Shown in pieces: positions 1 through 9,175 of a stretch of 64,000 nucleotides of DNA; position 1 is the stretch's first letter; each line of letters begins with the position of its first letter. The DNA comes from CAZWAP01 sp964632005. Lineage in GTDB: Bacteria; Planctomycetota; Phycisphaerae; Sedimentisphaerales; Anaerobacaceae. Position numbers and translations under genes: made by a program. The DNA lies in assembly GCA_964632005.1 (NCBI GenBank), contig CAZWAP010000001.1:1-64000 (forward strand), given 5' to 3'. The notes beneath the pieces were generated by a model, which was not told the origin of the DNA, made no database searches, and worked only from the letters and a program-made list of their open reading frames with translations.

Positions 1-222
1 AGAGATGCTCCACCTTCCCAGGCAGCGTTTACCGCCGAGAGAGGGTATGGCGGCGAAACAAATAACTGCTATTTGTTCTGCCGGCAGGGCCGCCTGAGCA
101 GACCTGCCCGCTACAGCATAAGCTCAACAAACCAGAGCGGCCTGCTTTCACCAGCATACAGAGGTCCTTCAAGCATCTTCACCACGATCTGCCTCCACCA
201 ACACCAGGTCAACCCGCTGAGC
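1..222. other. Intergenic stretch downstream of alaS
   Basis: No gene is supported here. Short open frames exist on both strands, but none has a convincing ribosome binding site or recognisable product. The one visible structure is an AT-rich inverted repeat at 57-77: an 8-bp perfect stem (AACAAATA / TATTTGTT) around a 5-base centre. It could be an operator for a gene lying left of the window, or chance. Confidence 0.5.
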
Positions 223-2943
223 CTACGTACCCGCGAGTTTTTCTTTGATCAGTTGCGACGCCTTGGCGATTGCCTGGTCGATCTTATCGGGGTCTTTGCC
301 TCCAGCCTGCGCCATTTGCGGCCTTCCGCCGCCGCCGCCGTCGATGATCGGCGCGATCTGTTTTACGATCTCGCCGGCCTTGAGACCCCTGCTTATCAGG
401 TCCTCGGTAAGACCGGCGATCAGCGCAGCCTTGCCGTCATCTTCGAAGCCGAGGACTATCGCGGCTGACTTGGCCTTCTTCTTGAGCATATCGATAGCCT
501 GGCGGGCGAGCTCGGCCGACGTGGGCGAAAGCCGACCCGTGATTACCTGCACACCGCCTATCTTCTGGCAGTTCTCCAGCAGCGCCCTGGCCTCGGCCAT
601 GATATCCGGGGCGGACCGCCGCGCCGCGGATTTCAGGTCCTTGGCGAGCTTCTTGTTGTCCTCGATGAGCCGGCGTACGCGCTCGGTAATCGCTTCGGCG
701 GGCACCTTGAGCATCGCAGAGAGTTCATCGACGATGTCACTCGCCTTCTCCAGATATTCGTTTAGCCCCGCCCCGGTCAGCGCGGTGATTCTGCGCACAC
801 CAGCGGATATGCTCTCCTCCTTGATGATCTTGAAGCCTCCTATACAGCCCAGCCTTTCGACGTGCGTGCCTCCGCAGAACTCCCTGCTGAAAGCCCGCTC
901 GATCTGGTCCTCGCTTTCGGCGCCGATGGCGACCACGCGAACCTCGCTGCCGTACTTCTCGCCGAACAACGCCATCGCGCCAAGCTTCTCGGCCTCGTCC
1001 CTCGGCATGACCGCCCAGACTACGGGAAGATCCGCGGCGATTTTGTCTCTGACCAGATTCTCGACGTTCTTAAGCTCGGCGGCGCTCAACGCCTTGGGCC
1101 AGGTAAAGTCGAACCTTAGATAATCTGGCCCGACATAACTGCCTTGCTGGACCACAGACTCCCCGAGCTGCTGCCGTAAGGCCCACTGCAGCAGGTGCGT
1201 TGCGGTGTGGTTCTTCCTCGTCAAGGTTCTGTCTTTGCTGACGCTCGCAGTAACCTCCTGGCCCGCACTGAAGCAGCCTTGTGCAACCTTCCCCCGGTGG
1301 ACGACGCAGTCGGCTATCTTCACCGTGTTCTCGACAACAAACCGGGCGCTGTCCGCTTCGATGATGCCAGAATCACCAACCTGCCCGCCCGCCTCGGCAT
1401 AAAAGCAGGTCTTATCAAGGATCAGCCCGACCTCCCCGACGCCCGCGAGTCGGCCGGTCTTGTTGAAGCCGGCCTCGTCGATCCAGCCGACGATCCTCCC
1501 CCGACAGCTATCCGTATCGTACTTGTGGATGTCTTCGGTGGCCGGCAGCTCGCTATCCGCAAGGGCCGCGAGCTGCAAATCGCTTTTGTGTGCCGCGCGT
1601 GCCCGTCGTCGCTGCGCCTCCATAAGCTCATCGAACCCCGCCGTATCCACCTCCAGGCCGCGTTCCTCCGCCATCAGTTGGGTCAGGTCCAGCGGAAACC
1701 CGTAAGTGTCGTACAGCTGGAAGGCGTCTTCACCGCTGATTGTCGCTGCCCCGGACTGCTCGGCCCGCTCGGCCGCCTCGGCGAATATCTCGATCCCCCT
1801 GTCAAGGGTCCTGCCGAAGCTAACCTCTTCCGATTCGATTACTCCCGCCGTGTACTCGGCCCGCACCTTTATCTCCGGAAAGGCATCACCGAGACACTCT
1901 GCCACCACGGGCACCAACTTGTAGAGGAACGGCTCGTGCATTCCCAGCTCCCGGCCGAACCGCGAGGCCCGACGGAGAATACGACGTATCACGTACCCCC
2001 GGCCCTCGTTGGAAGGCGTCGCACCGTCCGTGATGGCGAAGCTCAACGCACGAATATGGTCGGCGATGACGCGAAAGGCGTTGTCGATCGGATTGCCCAC
2101 CTTCGAGGTGTAGTTGTGGCCGGTGATCCGCCGGGTTTCTTCGATTATGGGCATAAATAGATCCGTGTCGTAGTTGCTCGCTTTCCCCTGCAACACGGCC
2201 GCGAGCCTCTCAAGTCCCGCGCCCGTATCCACGTACCTGGCTGAAAGCGGCACGAGCTTACCGTCCCCCTGGCGGTTGAATTGGATAAAGACGAGGTTCC
2301 ACAGCTCGATGTACCTCCCGCAGCCAGCGTTGACCCCGCAAGTGTGTCCGCGTACGTGCTTCATATCGCAGCGATCGGGCCCGAGGTCAATGTGTATCTC
2401 ACTGCAGGGCCCGCACGGCCCGGTCTGGCCCATCTCCCAGAAGTTGTCCTTTTTCCCGAAAGCCAAGACCCGATCGGCCGCTATCGGAGTGACCTTAGTC
2501 CAGAGTTCGGCTGCCTCGGTGTCTTCCGGCAGCCCGTCGATTCTGTCGCCGGCGAAAACCGTCGCCCACAGACGATCCGGCTCAATGCCCCAGACCCGCG
2601 TGAGCAATTCCCAGGCCCACTCGATTGACTCGGCCTTGAAGTAATCGCCGAACGACCAGTTGCCGAGCATCTCGAAGAACGTATGGTGGTAGGTGTCTTT
2701 GCCCACTTCCTCCAAATCGTTGTGCTTGCCGCTGACCCGCAGGCATTTCTGGCTGTTTACAGCCCGGGGATGCTCCGGCGGCCTTAGCCCCAGGAAGATA
2801 TCTTTGAACTGGTTCATTCCCGCATTGGTGAACAATACGCTCTCGTCGCCGATGGGCACTATGGGAGCGCTCGCGACGAAGTGGTGCCCTTTTTCCTTGA
2901 AGAAATCGATGAATCCGGCTCTGATTTGCTTTGCAGTTAACAT
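223..2943 (-). CDS. alaS: Alanyl-tRNA synthetase
   Basis: Charges tRNA-Ala with alanine in the cytoplasm and clears mischarged Ser/Gly through its editing domain. The 906 residues are near the usual family length (about 875). Seen in order: the class II catalytic core (N-terminus MLTAKQIRAGFIDFF, then FTNAGMNQFKDIFLG), the editing domain with HTATH near residue 570 and CGGTHV near 670 (zinc and editing residues), a coiled stretch, and a C-terminal DHHA1-type domain with a Gly-rich GGGGGGRPQMAQAGG segment. The ATG has AGGAG about 4 bases upstream. It is the last gene of the apparent gltX-pfkB-thpR-recA-alaS operon, 98 bases after recA. Confidence 0.98.
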   Translation of the reverse strand: MLTAKQIRAGFIDFFKEKGHHFVASAPIVPIGDESVLFTNAGMNQFKDIFLGLRPPEHPRAVNSQKCLRVSGKHNDLEEVGKDTYHHTFFEMLGNWSFGDYFKAESIEWAWELLTRVWGIEPDRLWATVFAGDRIDGLPEDTEAAELWTKVTPIAADRVLAFGKKDNFWEMGQTGPCGPCSEIHIDLGPDRCDMKHVRGHTCGVNAGCGRYIELWNLVFIQFNRQGDGKLVPLSARYVDTGAGLERLAAVLQGKASNYDTDLFMPIIEETRRITGHNYTSKVGNPIDNAFRVIADHIRALSFAITDGATPSNEGRGYVIRRILRRASRFGRELGMHEPFLYKLVPVVAECLGDAFPEIKVRAEYTAGVIESEEVSFGRTLDRGIEIFAEAAERAEQSGAATISGEDAFQLYDTYGFPLDLTQLMAEERGLEVDTAGFDELMEAQRRRARAAHKSDLQLAALADSELPATEDIHKYDTDSCRGRIVGWIDEAGFNKTGRLAGVGEVGLILDKTCFYAEAGGQVGDSGIIEADSARFVVENTVKIADCVVHRGKVAQGCFSAGQEVTASVSKDRTLTRKNHTATHLLQWALRQQLGESVVQQGSYVGPDYLRFDFTWPKALSAAELKNVENLVRDKIAADLPVVWAVMPRDEAEKLGAMALFGEKYGSEVRVVAIGAESEDQIERAFSREFCGGTHVERLGCIGGFKIIKEESISAGVRRITALTGAGLNEYLEKASDIVDELSAMLKVPAEAITERVRRLIEDNKKLAKDLKSAARRSAPDIMAEARALLENCQKIGGVQVITGRLSPTSAELARQAIDMLKKKAKSAAIVLGFEDDGKAALIAGLTEDLISRGLKAGEIVKQIAPIIDGGGGGRPQMAQAGGKDPDKIDQAIAKASQLIKEKLAGT

Positions 2944-3041
2944 CTCGCTCCTGGGTCGGCCCCGTCGTATGGCTCACTCGTTTCTTGTTGCATTGCGCTG
3001 TTGTAACCCCTCGCCTATCTGCCCGGCGCGCGTCCGACCGA

Positions 3042-4058
3042 TTATGCCAGCCCCTTTGCCGCCAGCACCTTGCTTCTTATCTCGTCCGCCAGGTCCCTGT
3101 TCTCGACGAGAAATCTCTTGGCGTTCTCTCTGCCCTGTCCCAGCCGAATGTCTCCGTAATTCAGCCACGCCCCGCTTCTTTCGACCAGGTTGCACGCCAG
3201 GGCCAAGTCGATCAGGTCGCCCTCGTAGCTTACGCCCCTGTCGAACATAATGTCAAACTCCGCATCGCGGAAAGGCGGGGCGATCTTGTTCTTGACGACT
3301 CTTGCCCGGACCCGCGAGCCGATCGCGCCCCTGTTGTCCTTTATCGTCGTTATGCGCCGCAGGTCGATCCGCACCGAGCTGTAGAACTTCAGCGCCCGTC
3401 CGCCTGGCGTGGTCTCGGGATTGCCGAACATCACGCCTATCTTCATTCGGATCTGGTTTATGAAGATAAGGGCCGTCTTGCTCTTGCTGATTATGGCGGT
3501 GAGCTTTCTCATCGCCTGGCTCATCAGCCGTGCCTGCAGGCCGACGTGCTGGTCGCCCATTTCGCCTTCCAGCTCGGCTCTGGGCGTAAGGGCGGCCACC
3601 GAATCTACGACGATCACGTCTATCGAGTTGGACGCTATGAGCATCTCGGTGATGTCGAGGGCCTGCTCGCCGCTGTCGGGCTGGCTGACCAGCAGAGAGC
3701 TGACGTCCACGCCCAGCCTTCTGGCCCAGGTGGTATCGAGAGCATGTTCGGCGTCTATGAATGCCGCAACGCCATCCCGCTGGGCGTTGGCGATCACGTG
3801 CAGCGCCAGGGTCGTCTTGCCGGAAGACTCGGGCCCGAACAGCTCTGTCACCCTGCCCCGCGGAATGCCTGCCCCACCAAGGGCGATATCCAGAGACAGC
3901 GAACCAGTGCTGATGCCCTCGACCTTGGCGTAGCGCTGCTCGTCCATCTGCATTATTGCGCCCTGGCCGTATTGCTTTTCGATCTGCGCTATCACCCTTT
4001 CAAGGGCAGCGACCTTGCCGGCTGCTCCGCTCGTTGTGGTTTTTTTCGTCTTGGTCAT
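3042..4058 (-). CDS. recA: Recombinase RecA
   Basis: Forms ATP-dependent filaments on single-stranded DNA for homologous recombination and triggers LexA self-cleavage. Length from the chosen start is 338 residues, typical. Walker A is GPESSGKTT at residues 75-83; the FIDAEHALD and GGRALKFY segments are also family hallmarks. I chose the ATG at 4058 because GGAG lies 9 bases upstream and the longer frame (to 4112) would run into thpR. Only 50 bases separate it from thpR, and I see no adjacent promoter or LexA-like box, so expression probably comes from the operon promoter or from a site inside an upstream gene. Confidence 0.98.
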   Translation of the reverse strand: MTKTKKTTTSGAAGKVAALERVIAQIEKQYGQGAIMQMDEQRYAKVEGISTGSLSLDIALGGAGIPRGRVTELFGPESSGKTTLALHVIANAQRDGVAAFIDAEHALDTTWARRLGVDVSSLLVSQPDSGEQALDITEMLIASNSIDVIVVDSVAALTPRAELEGEMGDQHVGLQARLMSQAMRKLTAIISKSKTALIFINQIRMKIGVMFGNPETTPGGRALKFYSSVRIDLRRITTIKDNRGAIGSRVRARVVKNKIAPPFRDAEFDIMFDRGVSYEGDLIDLALACNLVERSGAWLNYGDIRLGQGRENAKRFLVENRDLADEIRSKVLAAKGLA

Positions 4059-4108
4059 TGTTCTTTTCTCCGGATCAAGATCCGCTGCGCTCGGAAGTGA
4101 ATTTCGCT

Positions 4109-4696
4109 TCAAGCACCGCGTTCCGCCCCTTGTTTCAGTTCATACCTGCCCAATACGGTATAAGTCGGACCGCTCGGCGTCAACCGGCTCTGGTAAACCG
4201 TGAGGGCCTGGACTGGAATGGTCCCGACTTTGAAATCCTTGTATTCCCCCGTCAACTGCGCCAGTTTCACGCCTGCTTTGGAGTTTCTCACCCTGCAGAG
4301 CGTCAGGTGGCCTGAGAACTTTCTGTTCTCCTCGGGCCAGCCGACCTCGGCCAGACGGGCTTCGAGCTGACGCTGCAGCGCCAAAAGCTCAGCGCAATCC
4401 TGACCGGCCCCGACCCATAGGACCCGGGCGCTCTTGCCCCCGAAATGACCGACGGCCGAAACCTCGATATCAAAACGCTTATGACGTGCCGCTACCTCTT
4501 TGGTTATGTTGCATACCTCCACGATCTGCTGGTCCTTGACCTCGCCCAGAAACTTGACTGTCAGGTGTATGTTGTCGGGATCGACCCACTTGGCGTCGCT
4601 CTTCTTGATATCCGCTTTGCCCCGGAGCTCGGCCTGCAAGTCCGCCAGGTCTGCCCTGGTCGCCTGGTCTATGTCTATCGCAATGAATATGCGCAT
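4109..4696 (-). CDS. thpR: RNA 2',3'-cyclic phosphodiesterase (2H phosphoesterase, LigT/ThpR type)
   Basis: Member of the 2H phosphoesterase family, which hydrolyses 2',3'-cyclic phosphate RNA ends; older names call it 2'-5' RNA ligase. The 195 residues fit the family. Both catalytic motifs are present: H44-L-T and H130-L-T. The start is the ATG at 4696 (MRIFIAIDI), because the extra 34 residues upstream overlap the kinase gene and do not look like protein of this family. The gap to the preceding kinase is 10 bases. Placement next to recA is known in other bacteria (cinA-ligT-recA order), although no cinA is seen here. Confidence 0.93.
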   Translation of the reverse strand: MRIFIAIDIDQATRADLADLQAELRGKADIKKSDAKWVDPDNIHLTVKFLGEVKDQQIVEVCNITKEVAARHKRFDIEVSAVGHFGGKSARVLWVGAGQDCAELLALQRQLEARLAEVGWPEENRKFSGHLTLCRVRNSKAGVKLAQLTGEYKDFKVGTIPVQALTVYQSRLTPSGPTYTVLGRYELKQGAERGA

Positions 4697-4706
4697 TTTC
4701 GGCCTG

Positions 4707-5612
4707 CTAAAAACTCGTTGCCCTCCGAAGCTCTTCCAGCCTGGCGTCGATTTCCGTCCGTCCGGTCGAGCGAAGCGCCTCGAGCGAAAAATCTGCAATC
4801 GTAAACGAGGCCATCACAGTCCCGTAGGCGATCGCCGTTTTGAGGGTGGGCAAATCCGTCTCTCCGGTTTCTGCCAGGTAACCCATAAAGCCGCCGGCAA
4901 AGCTGTCACCGGCCCCGGTAGGATCTTTGACCTGCTCAGTGGGGTAGGCCGGCAGCAGGAATATCCCGCCCGCGGAGCTGCGCATCAGAGACCCCGAAGC
5001 GCCCTTCTTGATGACCACAAGACCGGGCCCCATCTCCAGGATAGTCCCCGCGGCTCTTACCAGGTTGTGTTCGCCGGCCAGCAGCCTGGCCTCGTCCTCG
5101 TTGATTATCAAGCAATCTATCTTCTCGAGCAGCGACTTGAGCTCATCAAGATGGCCCTGGATCCAGCAGTTCATCGTGTCGGCGGCGACGAACGCCGGCC
5201 GGCGGAGCTGCCCGAGTAGCTGGCGCTGCAGCTTCGGCGCAGTGTTGGCGAGGAATACGAATTGGCTGTCGGAGAAGACCGAGGGTACCGCGGGCGGGTC
5301 CTCGGCAAGGACGTTCAGCTCCAGCTGGTCGGTGACCCTCTCGTCCATATTCTCCTTGTACGTCCCGGCCCATCTGAAGGTCCGGCTGTGAGGCCTTACT
5401 TCCAGGCCCGCAAGATCGACGTCCCTGCCGGAGAAGACCTCCGCAAAATCAAATGGACAATCCGAGCCGACCACGCCCACCAGTCGAACCGGACAAAAAA
5501 AACTCGCCGCCATACTGAAATACACCGCCGAGCCGCCTAAGCAGTCCTCGCTGACGCCATAGGGCGTCCTGACCGTATCAATCCCGATCGAACCGGTCAC
5601 AAGTAGCGACAC
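4707..5612 (-). CDS. PfkB-family sugar/nucleoside kinase
   Basis: Ribokinase-fold ATP-dependent kinase acting on a sugar or nucleoside; the substrate cannot be read from the sequence. The signature DPTGAGDSFAGG is at residues 230-241 with the catalytic base D236, and the N-terminal Gly-rich GGSAVYF segment is at 26-32. I chose a GTG start at 5612 (MSLLVTGSIGIDTV after initiation) because GAGGAG lies 8 bases upstream. A TTG two codons earlier is only 2 bases from the same Shine-Dalgarno site. It sits 12 bases after gltX and 10 before thpR, in the same operon. Confidence 0.9.
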   Translation of the reverse strand: MSLLVTGSIGIDTVRTPYGVSEDCLGGSAVYFSMAASFFCPVRLVGVVGSDCPFDFAEVFSGRDVDLAGLEVRPHSRTFRWAGTYKENMDERVTDQLELNVLAEDPPAVPSVFSDSQFVFLANTAPKLQRQLLGQLRRPAFVAADTMNCWIQGHLDELKSLLEKIDCLIINEDEARLLAGEHNLVRAAGTILEMGPGLVVIKKGASGSLMRSSAGGIFLLPAYPTEQVKDPTGAGDSFAGGFMGYLAETGETDLPTLKTAIAYGTVMASFTIADFSLEALRSTGRTEIDARLEELRRATSF

Positions 5613-5624
5613 TTGCAATTCTCC

Positions 5625-7277
5625 TCAGATCTGGGCTTCCCCCCAGACCGTCTGAATCGTCTGGTTTATTCTCGCCAGCGTCTCTTCCTTGCCCAACATC
5701 GCGACGGCGTCGAAGATAGGCAGGCTTATGGTGTTGCCGCAGAGCGCGACACGGAGCGGCTGAGCTATCTTCCCCAGGCCGAGTTGCTTTTGGTCGGCCA
5801 GGCTGCGCAGCATATTCTCGATTGCCCCGCGATTGAAGTCCTCCATTGCGGCGAACTTGTCACGCAGCTCGGCTAAGACCGCCAGACCTTCGTTCTTGAG
5901 CAGAACCTTGTTGACGGCTTTTTCGTCGTATTTGATCTCGCTGCGGCGGATAAAAAGAAACCTGCACTTGCGCTCAATATCTGCAAGCGTCCGCGCACCT
6001 TCGCATAGCTTCATTAGCCTGAAAAGCTGCTCCTCGTCGGTACTCCTGGCCATCGGTGAGCACACGGCCTTGAGATAGGCCTTGAAGTGCGAGAGTAACT
6101 TCTCCGGCGGGGTCGTTTTAATGTGCGCGGTGTTGAAGGCGATCAGCTTCTTGCGGTCGAAGAGGCTGTTGCTCTTGGTTAGCCTATCCAGGTCGAAGGC
6201 CTCGATGAGTTCCGCGGTGGTCATAATCTCGCGGTTGTCCCCCGGGTTCCAGCCCAGAAGCGCAAGGAAGTTGACCATCGTTTCCGGCAGGTAGCCGCTC
6301 CTGAAGAAATCGACTATGTTTATCTCCGGCAAGGCGACCCCCACGTATTCCGCCATTGCGTCAATGCTGGGCATATCAGGAGTGGTTTTGCCCTTGATGA
6401 AGGAATCCAGCTGGTCTCTGCTAAGGCCCCCCACGGCTGCCAGCTTGTCGAGGTCTATATCCTGCATCTGCCTTACGGCCCTCCGCAATGCCTCCGGGCG
6501 CTCGCGCTTGGAGAGCTTCCCGCCGGTATCGCTGACGGTTACCGACATATGGGCGTACTTGGGCGGCTCGGCCTCGCCGAACAGCGCCCCCCACAGCGCC
6601 AATTGGCCGGGCGTGTTGTTTATATGCTCCTGGCCCCGGATCACGTGCGTTATCCCCATCAGGTAGTCGTCCACCACGCACGCGAAGTTGTAGGTCGGCA
6701 AGCCGTCGCTTTTTTGTATGATAAAGTCGCCTATTTCGCCCGCCGCGAACCTGATTTCGCCGCGGACAAGGTCCTGCACGACCAGGGGTTGGTCCTGGGG
6801 GACCGCGAAGCGGACGGTGACAGGCTTGCCGGCTGCGCGGGCCTGCTCTGCTTCCTGGTGTGTGGGGAAGTGTTCGGGCCGCCGGTAAGCGAAGCTGGCT
6901 TTTCGGGCCTCGGCCTGCTTGCGGAAGGCCTCGAGCTGCTCGGCGGTGTCGAAACAATAGTAGGCTTTTTTTTCATCGAGCAGCCGGCGGACGTACCTGT
7001 CGTATATCTCCTTGCGCTGCGATTGGAAGTAAGGGCCGTTTGGGCCGCCCACTTCGGGCCCTTCGTCCCAGTCGATGCCTAACCACCGCAGGTCGTGGAT
7101 GACCTGCTGCGCGGCGGTGGGGGTGTTGCGTTTGCGGTCGGTATCTTCGATGCGCAGGATGAAGGTGCCCCGCATCCGACGGGCCCAGAGCCAGTTGAAA
7201 AGGGCGGTTCTGGCCCCCCCAACGTGCAGATAACCGGTCGGCGACGGTGCAAAACGGGTTACTACTTTCACGGGCAT
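5625..7277 (-). CDS. gltX: Glutamyl-tRNA synthetase with a central insertion
   Basis: Class I synthetase charging tRNA-Glu (and possibly tRNA-Gln in organisms relying on amidation). The HIGH-type motif is within APSPTGYLHVGGAR (residues 10-23) and the KMSKS-type motif is GGKLSKR (252-258). The 550 residues exceed the usual 470-490. The excess is mostly between KLSKR and GYLPE (328-332), normally about 13-15 residues apart and here about 70. First gene of the operon, with a promoter at 7320-7348 giving a leader of about 36 bases. The ribosome binding site is weak. Confidence 0.96.
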   Translation of the reverse strand: MPVKVVTRFAPSPTGYLHVGGARTALFNWLWARRMRGTFILRIEDTDRKRNTPTAAQQVIHDLRWLGIDWDEGPEVGGPNGPYFQSQRKEIYDRYVRRLLDEKKAYYCFDTAEQLEAFRKQAEARKASFAYRRPEHFPTHQEAEQARAAGKPVTVRFAVPQDQPLVVQDLVRGEIRFAAGEIGDFIIQKSDGLPTYNFACVVDDYLMGITHVIRGQEHINNTPGQLALWGALFGEAEPPKYAHMSVTVSDTGGKLSKRERPEALRRAVRQMQDIDLDKLAAVGGLSRDQLDSFIKGKTTPDMPSIDAMAEYVGVALPEINIVDFFRSGYLPETMVNFLALLGWNPGDNREIMTTAELIEAFDLDRLTKSNSLFDRKKLIAFNTAHIKTTPPEKLLSHFKAYLKAVCSPMARSTDEEQLFRLMKLCEGARTLADIERKCRFLFIRRSEIKYDEKAVNKVLLKNEGLAVLAELRDKFAAMEDFNRGAIENMLRSLADQKQLGLGKIAQPLRVALCGNTISLPIFDAVAMLGKEETLARINQTIQTVWGEAQI

Positions 7278-7319
7278 AAGTTATGAATTCCCACAAACTG
7301 GATTTCCTGCGAGCTTTTT

Positions 7320-7348
7320 AGCTTAAGCCGTAGGCACGCTCTTGTCAA
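7320..7348 (-). promoter_or_regulatory. Sigma-70-type promoter for the gltX-alaS operon
   Basis: On the minus strand a perfect -35 TTGACA (7343-7348) is followed after exactly 17 bases by TAAGCT (7320-7325). The -10 matches the consensus weakly (3 of 6), but the same TTGAC-17-TAAGCT arrangement occurs before the sulfatase gene at 20082-20110, which suggests a local consensus. Transcription would start near 7313. Confidence 0.5.
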
Positions 7349-7389
7349 GCCGCGCCGAAACAGCAGCATACCTGTGTCGTCGATGGCAG

Positions 7390-8343
7390 TCAGGTTCGCC
7401 AGGCAAGGGTCTTGGTAGTACCATCCTGGTCTTTGTTGCCGCCTGTGGCGTGGAGGATGAATTGGCCGGTCCGCGCCGTCAGCCTCGCTTCGACCCACCC
7501 GACAGGCTCCCTGTCGCTGAAATTGTACGCCGTCGCTGGAAGGTTGATCTGAGCAATGCCTTTGTAGCGCGAGAAGCGGTACTCATGCGAGTGACCGAAG
7601 ATGATTGCCTTGACCTTGCGTATCGGTTCGACGATGTCATAGAGCCGCGGCAAATCCAGCAAGTCGCCGTCGCCGTCGCCGAGGGTATGATGGAAGCACA
7701 AGACGGTCGGGGTATCGTCGCTGGCTCGGAGGTAGTTCTGTAGCCACGACCGCTGCGCCTTGCCGAGCAGGCCCGGGACCTTGTTCACCATGAAAAGGGA
7801 ATCCAGCATGATCAACCGAACAGCCGGCAGACCGGCGACCACCACGTACTTACCCCGCACCGACTGCCTCTCGCCGGGCAGCTTGGCAAAGACCTTGAGA
7901 AAATTGTCCCTGTTGTCGTGGTTGCCGACGGTCATATAGACGGGCCTTTGCCGGGCCAGCGGCGACAGGAGTCTTTCGAGATTCCGGTAGTCCCCCACCT
8001 GTCCGCTCAGGCGGGCCAGGTCCCCGGTGATGACCACGGCATCGGGCCGGTTCGAAATCAGCTCCCGGGTGATCTGTTGCAGGTTTTGATAGGGATAGAA
8101 GCCGCGATAGCTGTCGTTCGTGTCCTCGGGTATGTGGGTATCGCTGAGCAATGCCAGATGGACCGAGCCCGCTGTGGCGCGGTCTTTGCGCCGGGGCGCA
8201 GTGGAACTGCCGGCCAGGGCGAGCGAAGCCCCGAGACCGGCCACGCCGGCCTTGATGAGCAGGGCCCTTCTGGGGATCGGACGCTCGAAAACCGACATCT
8301 TGAAAGCCGTCCCTGATCGTTCTGGCTGGCTGTGCCCCGTCAT
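7390..8343 (-). CDS. Tat-exported calcineurin-like metallophosphoesterase
   Basis: Predicted extracytoplasmic phosphoesterase with a dinuclear metal site; the substrate is unknown. The metal-binding motifs appear in order: D68-T-H70, G-D108, G140-N-H-D143, H218-H219 and GHSH at 250-253. The N-terminus has RPIPRRALLIKAG followed by a small-residue hydrophobic stretch, a plausible twin-arginine signal. The ATG at 8343 has GGTGG nearby; an internal ATG at 8298 would give a tidier signal peptide and is possible. The gene follows the SDR gene by 19 bases and is probably last in the trxA operon. Confidence 0.85.
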   Translation of the reverse strand: MTGHSQPERSGTAFKMSVFERPIPRRALLIKAGVAGLGASLALAGSSTAPRRKDRATAGSVHLALLSDTHIPEDTNDSYRGFYPYQNLQQITRELISNRPDAVVITGDLARLSGQVGDYRNLERLLSPLARQRPVYMTVGNHDNRDNFLKVFAKLPGERQSVRGKYVVVAGLPAVRLIMLDSLFMVNKVPGLLGKAQRSWLQNYLRASDDTPTVLCFHHTLGDGDGDLLDLPRLYDIVEPIRKVKAIIFGHSHEYRFSRYKGIAQINLPATAYNFSDREPVGWVEARLTARTGQFILHATGGNKDQDGTTKTLAWRT

Positions 8344-8362
8344 AATACCACCCCGTATCCGC

Positions 8363-9124
8363 TTAAACCCTCATATACAGGCCGCCGTTGACGGCGATAT
8401 ATTCGCCGGTGATAAAGCTGGCGGCCTTGCTCGCCAAGAAGAGTATGGCGTTCGCCACGTCTTCGCCGGTCCCGTTTCTGCCCAGAGGCGTCTTCTTTGC
8501 CACCTGCCTGCAACGCTGCGGCGTGCTGTAGAGCTCATGGAAGCGGGTTTCAATGAATCCGGGAAGTACGCTGTTGACGCGGATGCCGTACTTGGCGAAC
8601 TCTTTTGCCATCGAGATGGTCTCCGTGGCGACCGCGGCCTTGGCGCCGGAATACATCCCCGAGCCGCCCGCCCCGCCGGTCTGCCCCGCCACCGACCCGA
8701 CGTTGATGATGTTGCCCTTGCTCTTTTTCAGGTATGGCAGGGCCGCCCTCGTGACCAAAAACACACTGCGGACGTTCGTGGCGTAAACGTCGTCATGATA
8801 CTCAAGCGTGGCGTCCTCGAAGTACTGCCTGTCCACCATGGTCCCGGCATTGTTGACGAGGATGTCGATTCCCGCGGCCGCGTCGGCGAACTCCTTGACC
8901 ATCGCGTTGACCTGCTGCTCATCCCGGACATCTGCTCGAACCAGCACCCCGTCGCTGTACCTTTTTACCCGCCGCAATGCCTTTCTCGCCCCGTCCCCGG
9001 TCCGAAAGTAGTGCACCCCCACAAAACAACCCTGTTTGCTGAACGCGACCGCGGTGGCCAGGCCTATCCCGCTGCTGGCCCCGGTCACGAGCACCTTTTT
9101 GTCTTTCAGGTCTTCGTAAATCAT
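8363..9124 (-). CDS. Classical short-chain dehydrogenase/reductase (FabG-like)
   Basis: NAD(P)-dependent oxidoreductase of the classical SDR family. TGASSGIG at residues 14-21 binds the cofactor, NNAG is at 91-94, and the catalytic Ser/Tyr/Lys set is S144, Y158 and K162 (YSGAK). The 253 residues are typical. The C-terminus (GEYIAVNGGLYMRV) matches the FabG-like type, but nothing nearby is a fatty-acid synthesis gene, so I do not assign fabG. It follows the small gene 9176-9523 by 51 bases. Confidence 0.9.
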   Translation of the reverse strand: MIYEDLKDKKVLVTGASSGIGLATAVAFSKQGCFVGVHYFRTGDGARKALRRVKRYSDGVLVRADVRDEQQVNAMVKEFADAAAGIDILVNNAGTMVDRQYFEDATLEYHDDVYATNVRSVFLVTRAALPYLKKSKGNIINVGSVAGQTGGAGGSGMYSGAKAAVATETISMAKEFAKYGIRVNSVLPGFIETRFHELYSTPQRCRQVAKKTPLGRNGTGEDVANAILFLASKAASFITGEYIAVNGGLYMRV

Positions 9125-9175
9125 CGCTCCTTCATAGTCTTCACCCGCGCCCGGTCATCTCCCCGCCAAAGCGGT

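Noticed and set aside
2931..4100. Plus-strand open frame of 389 codons opposite recA
   Set aside because: Antisense shadow of recA, with no start signal.
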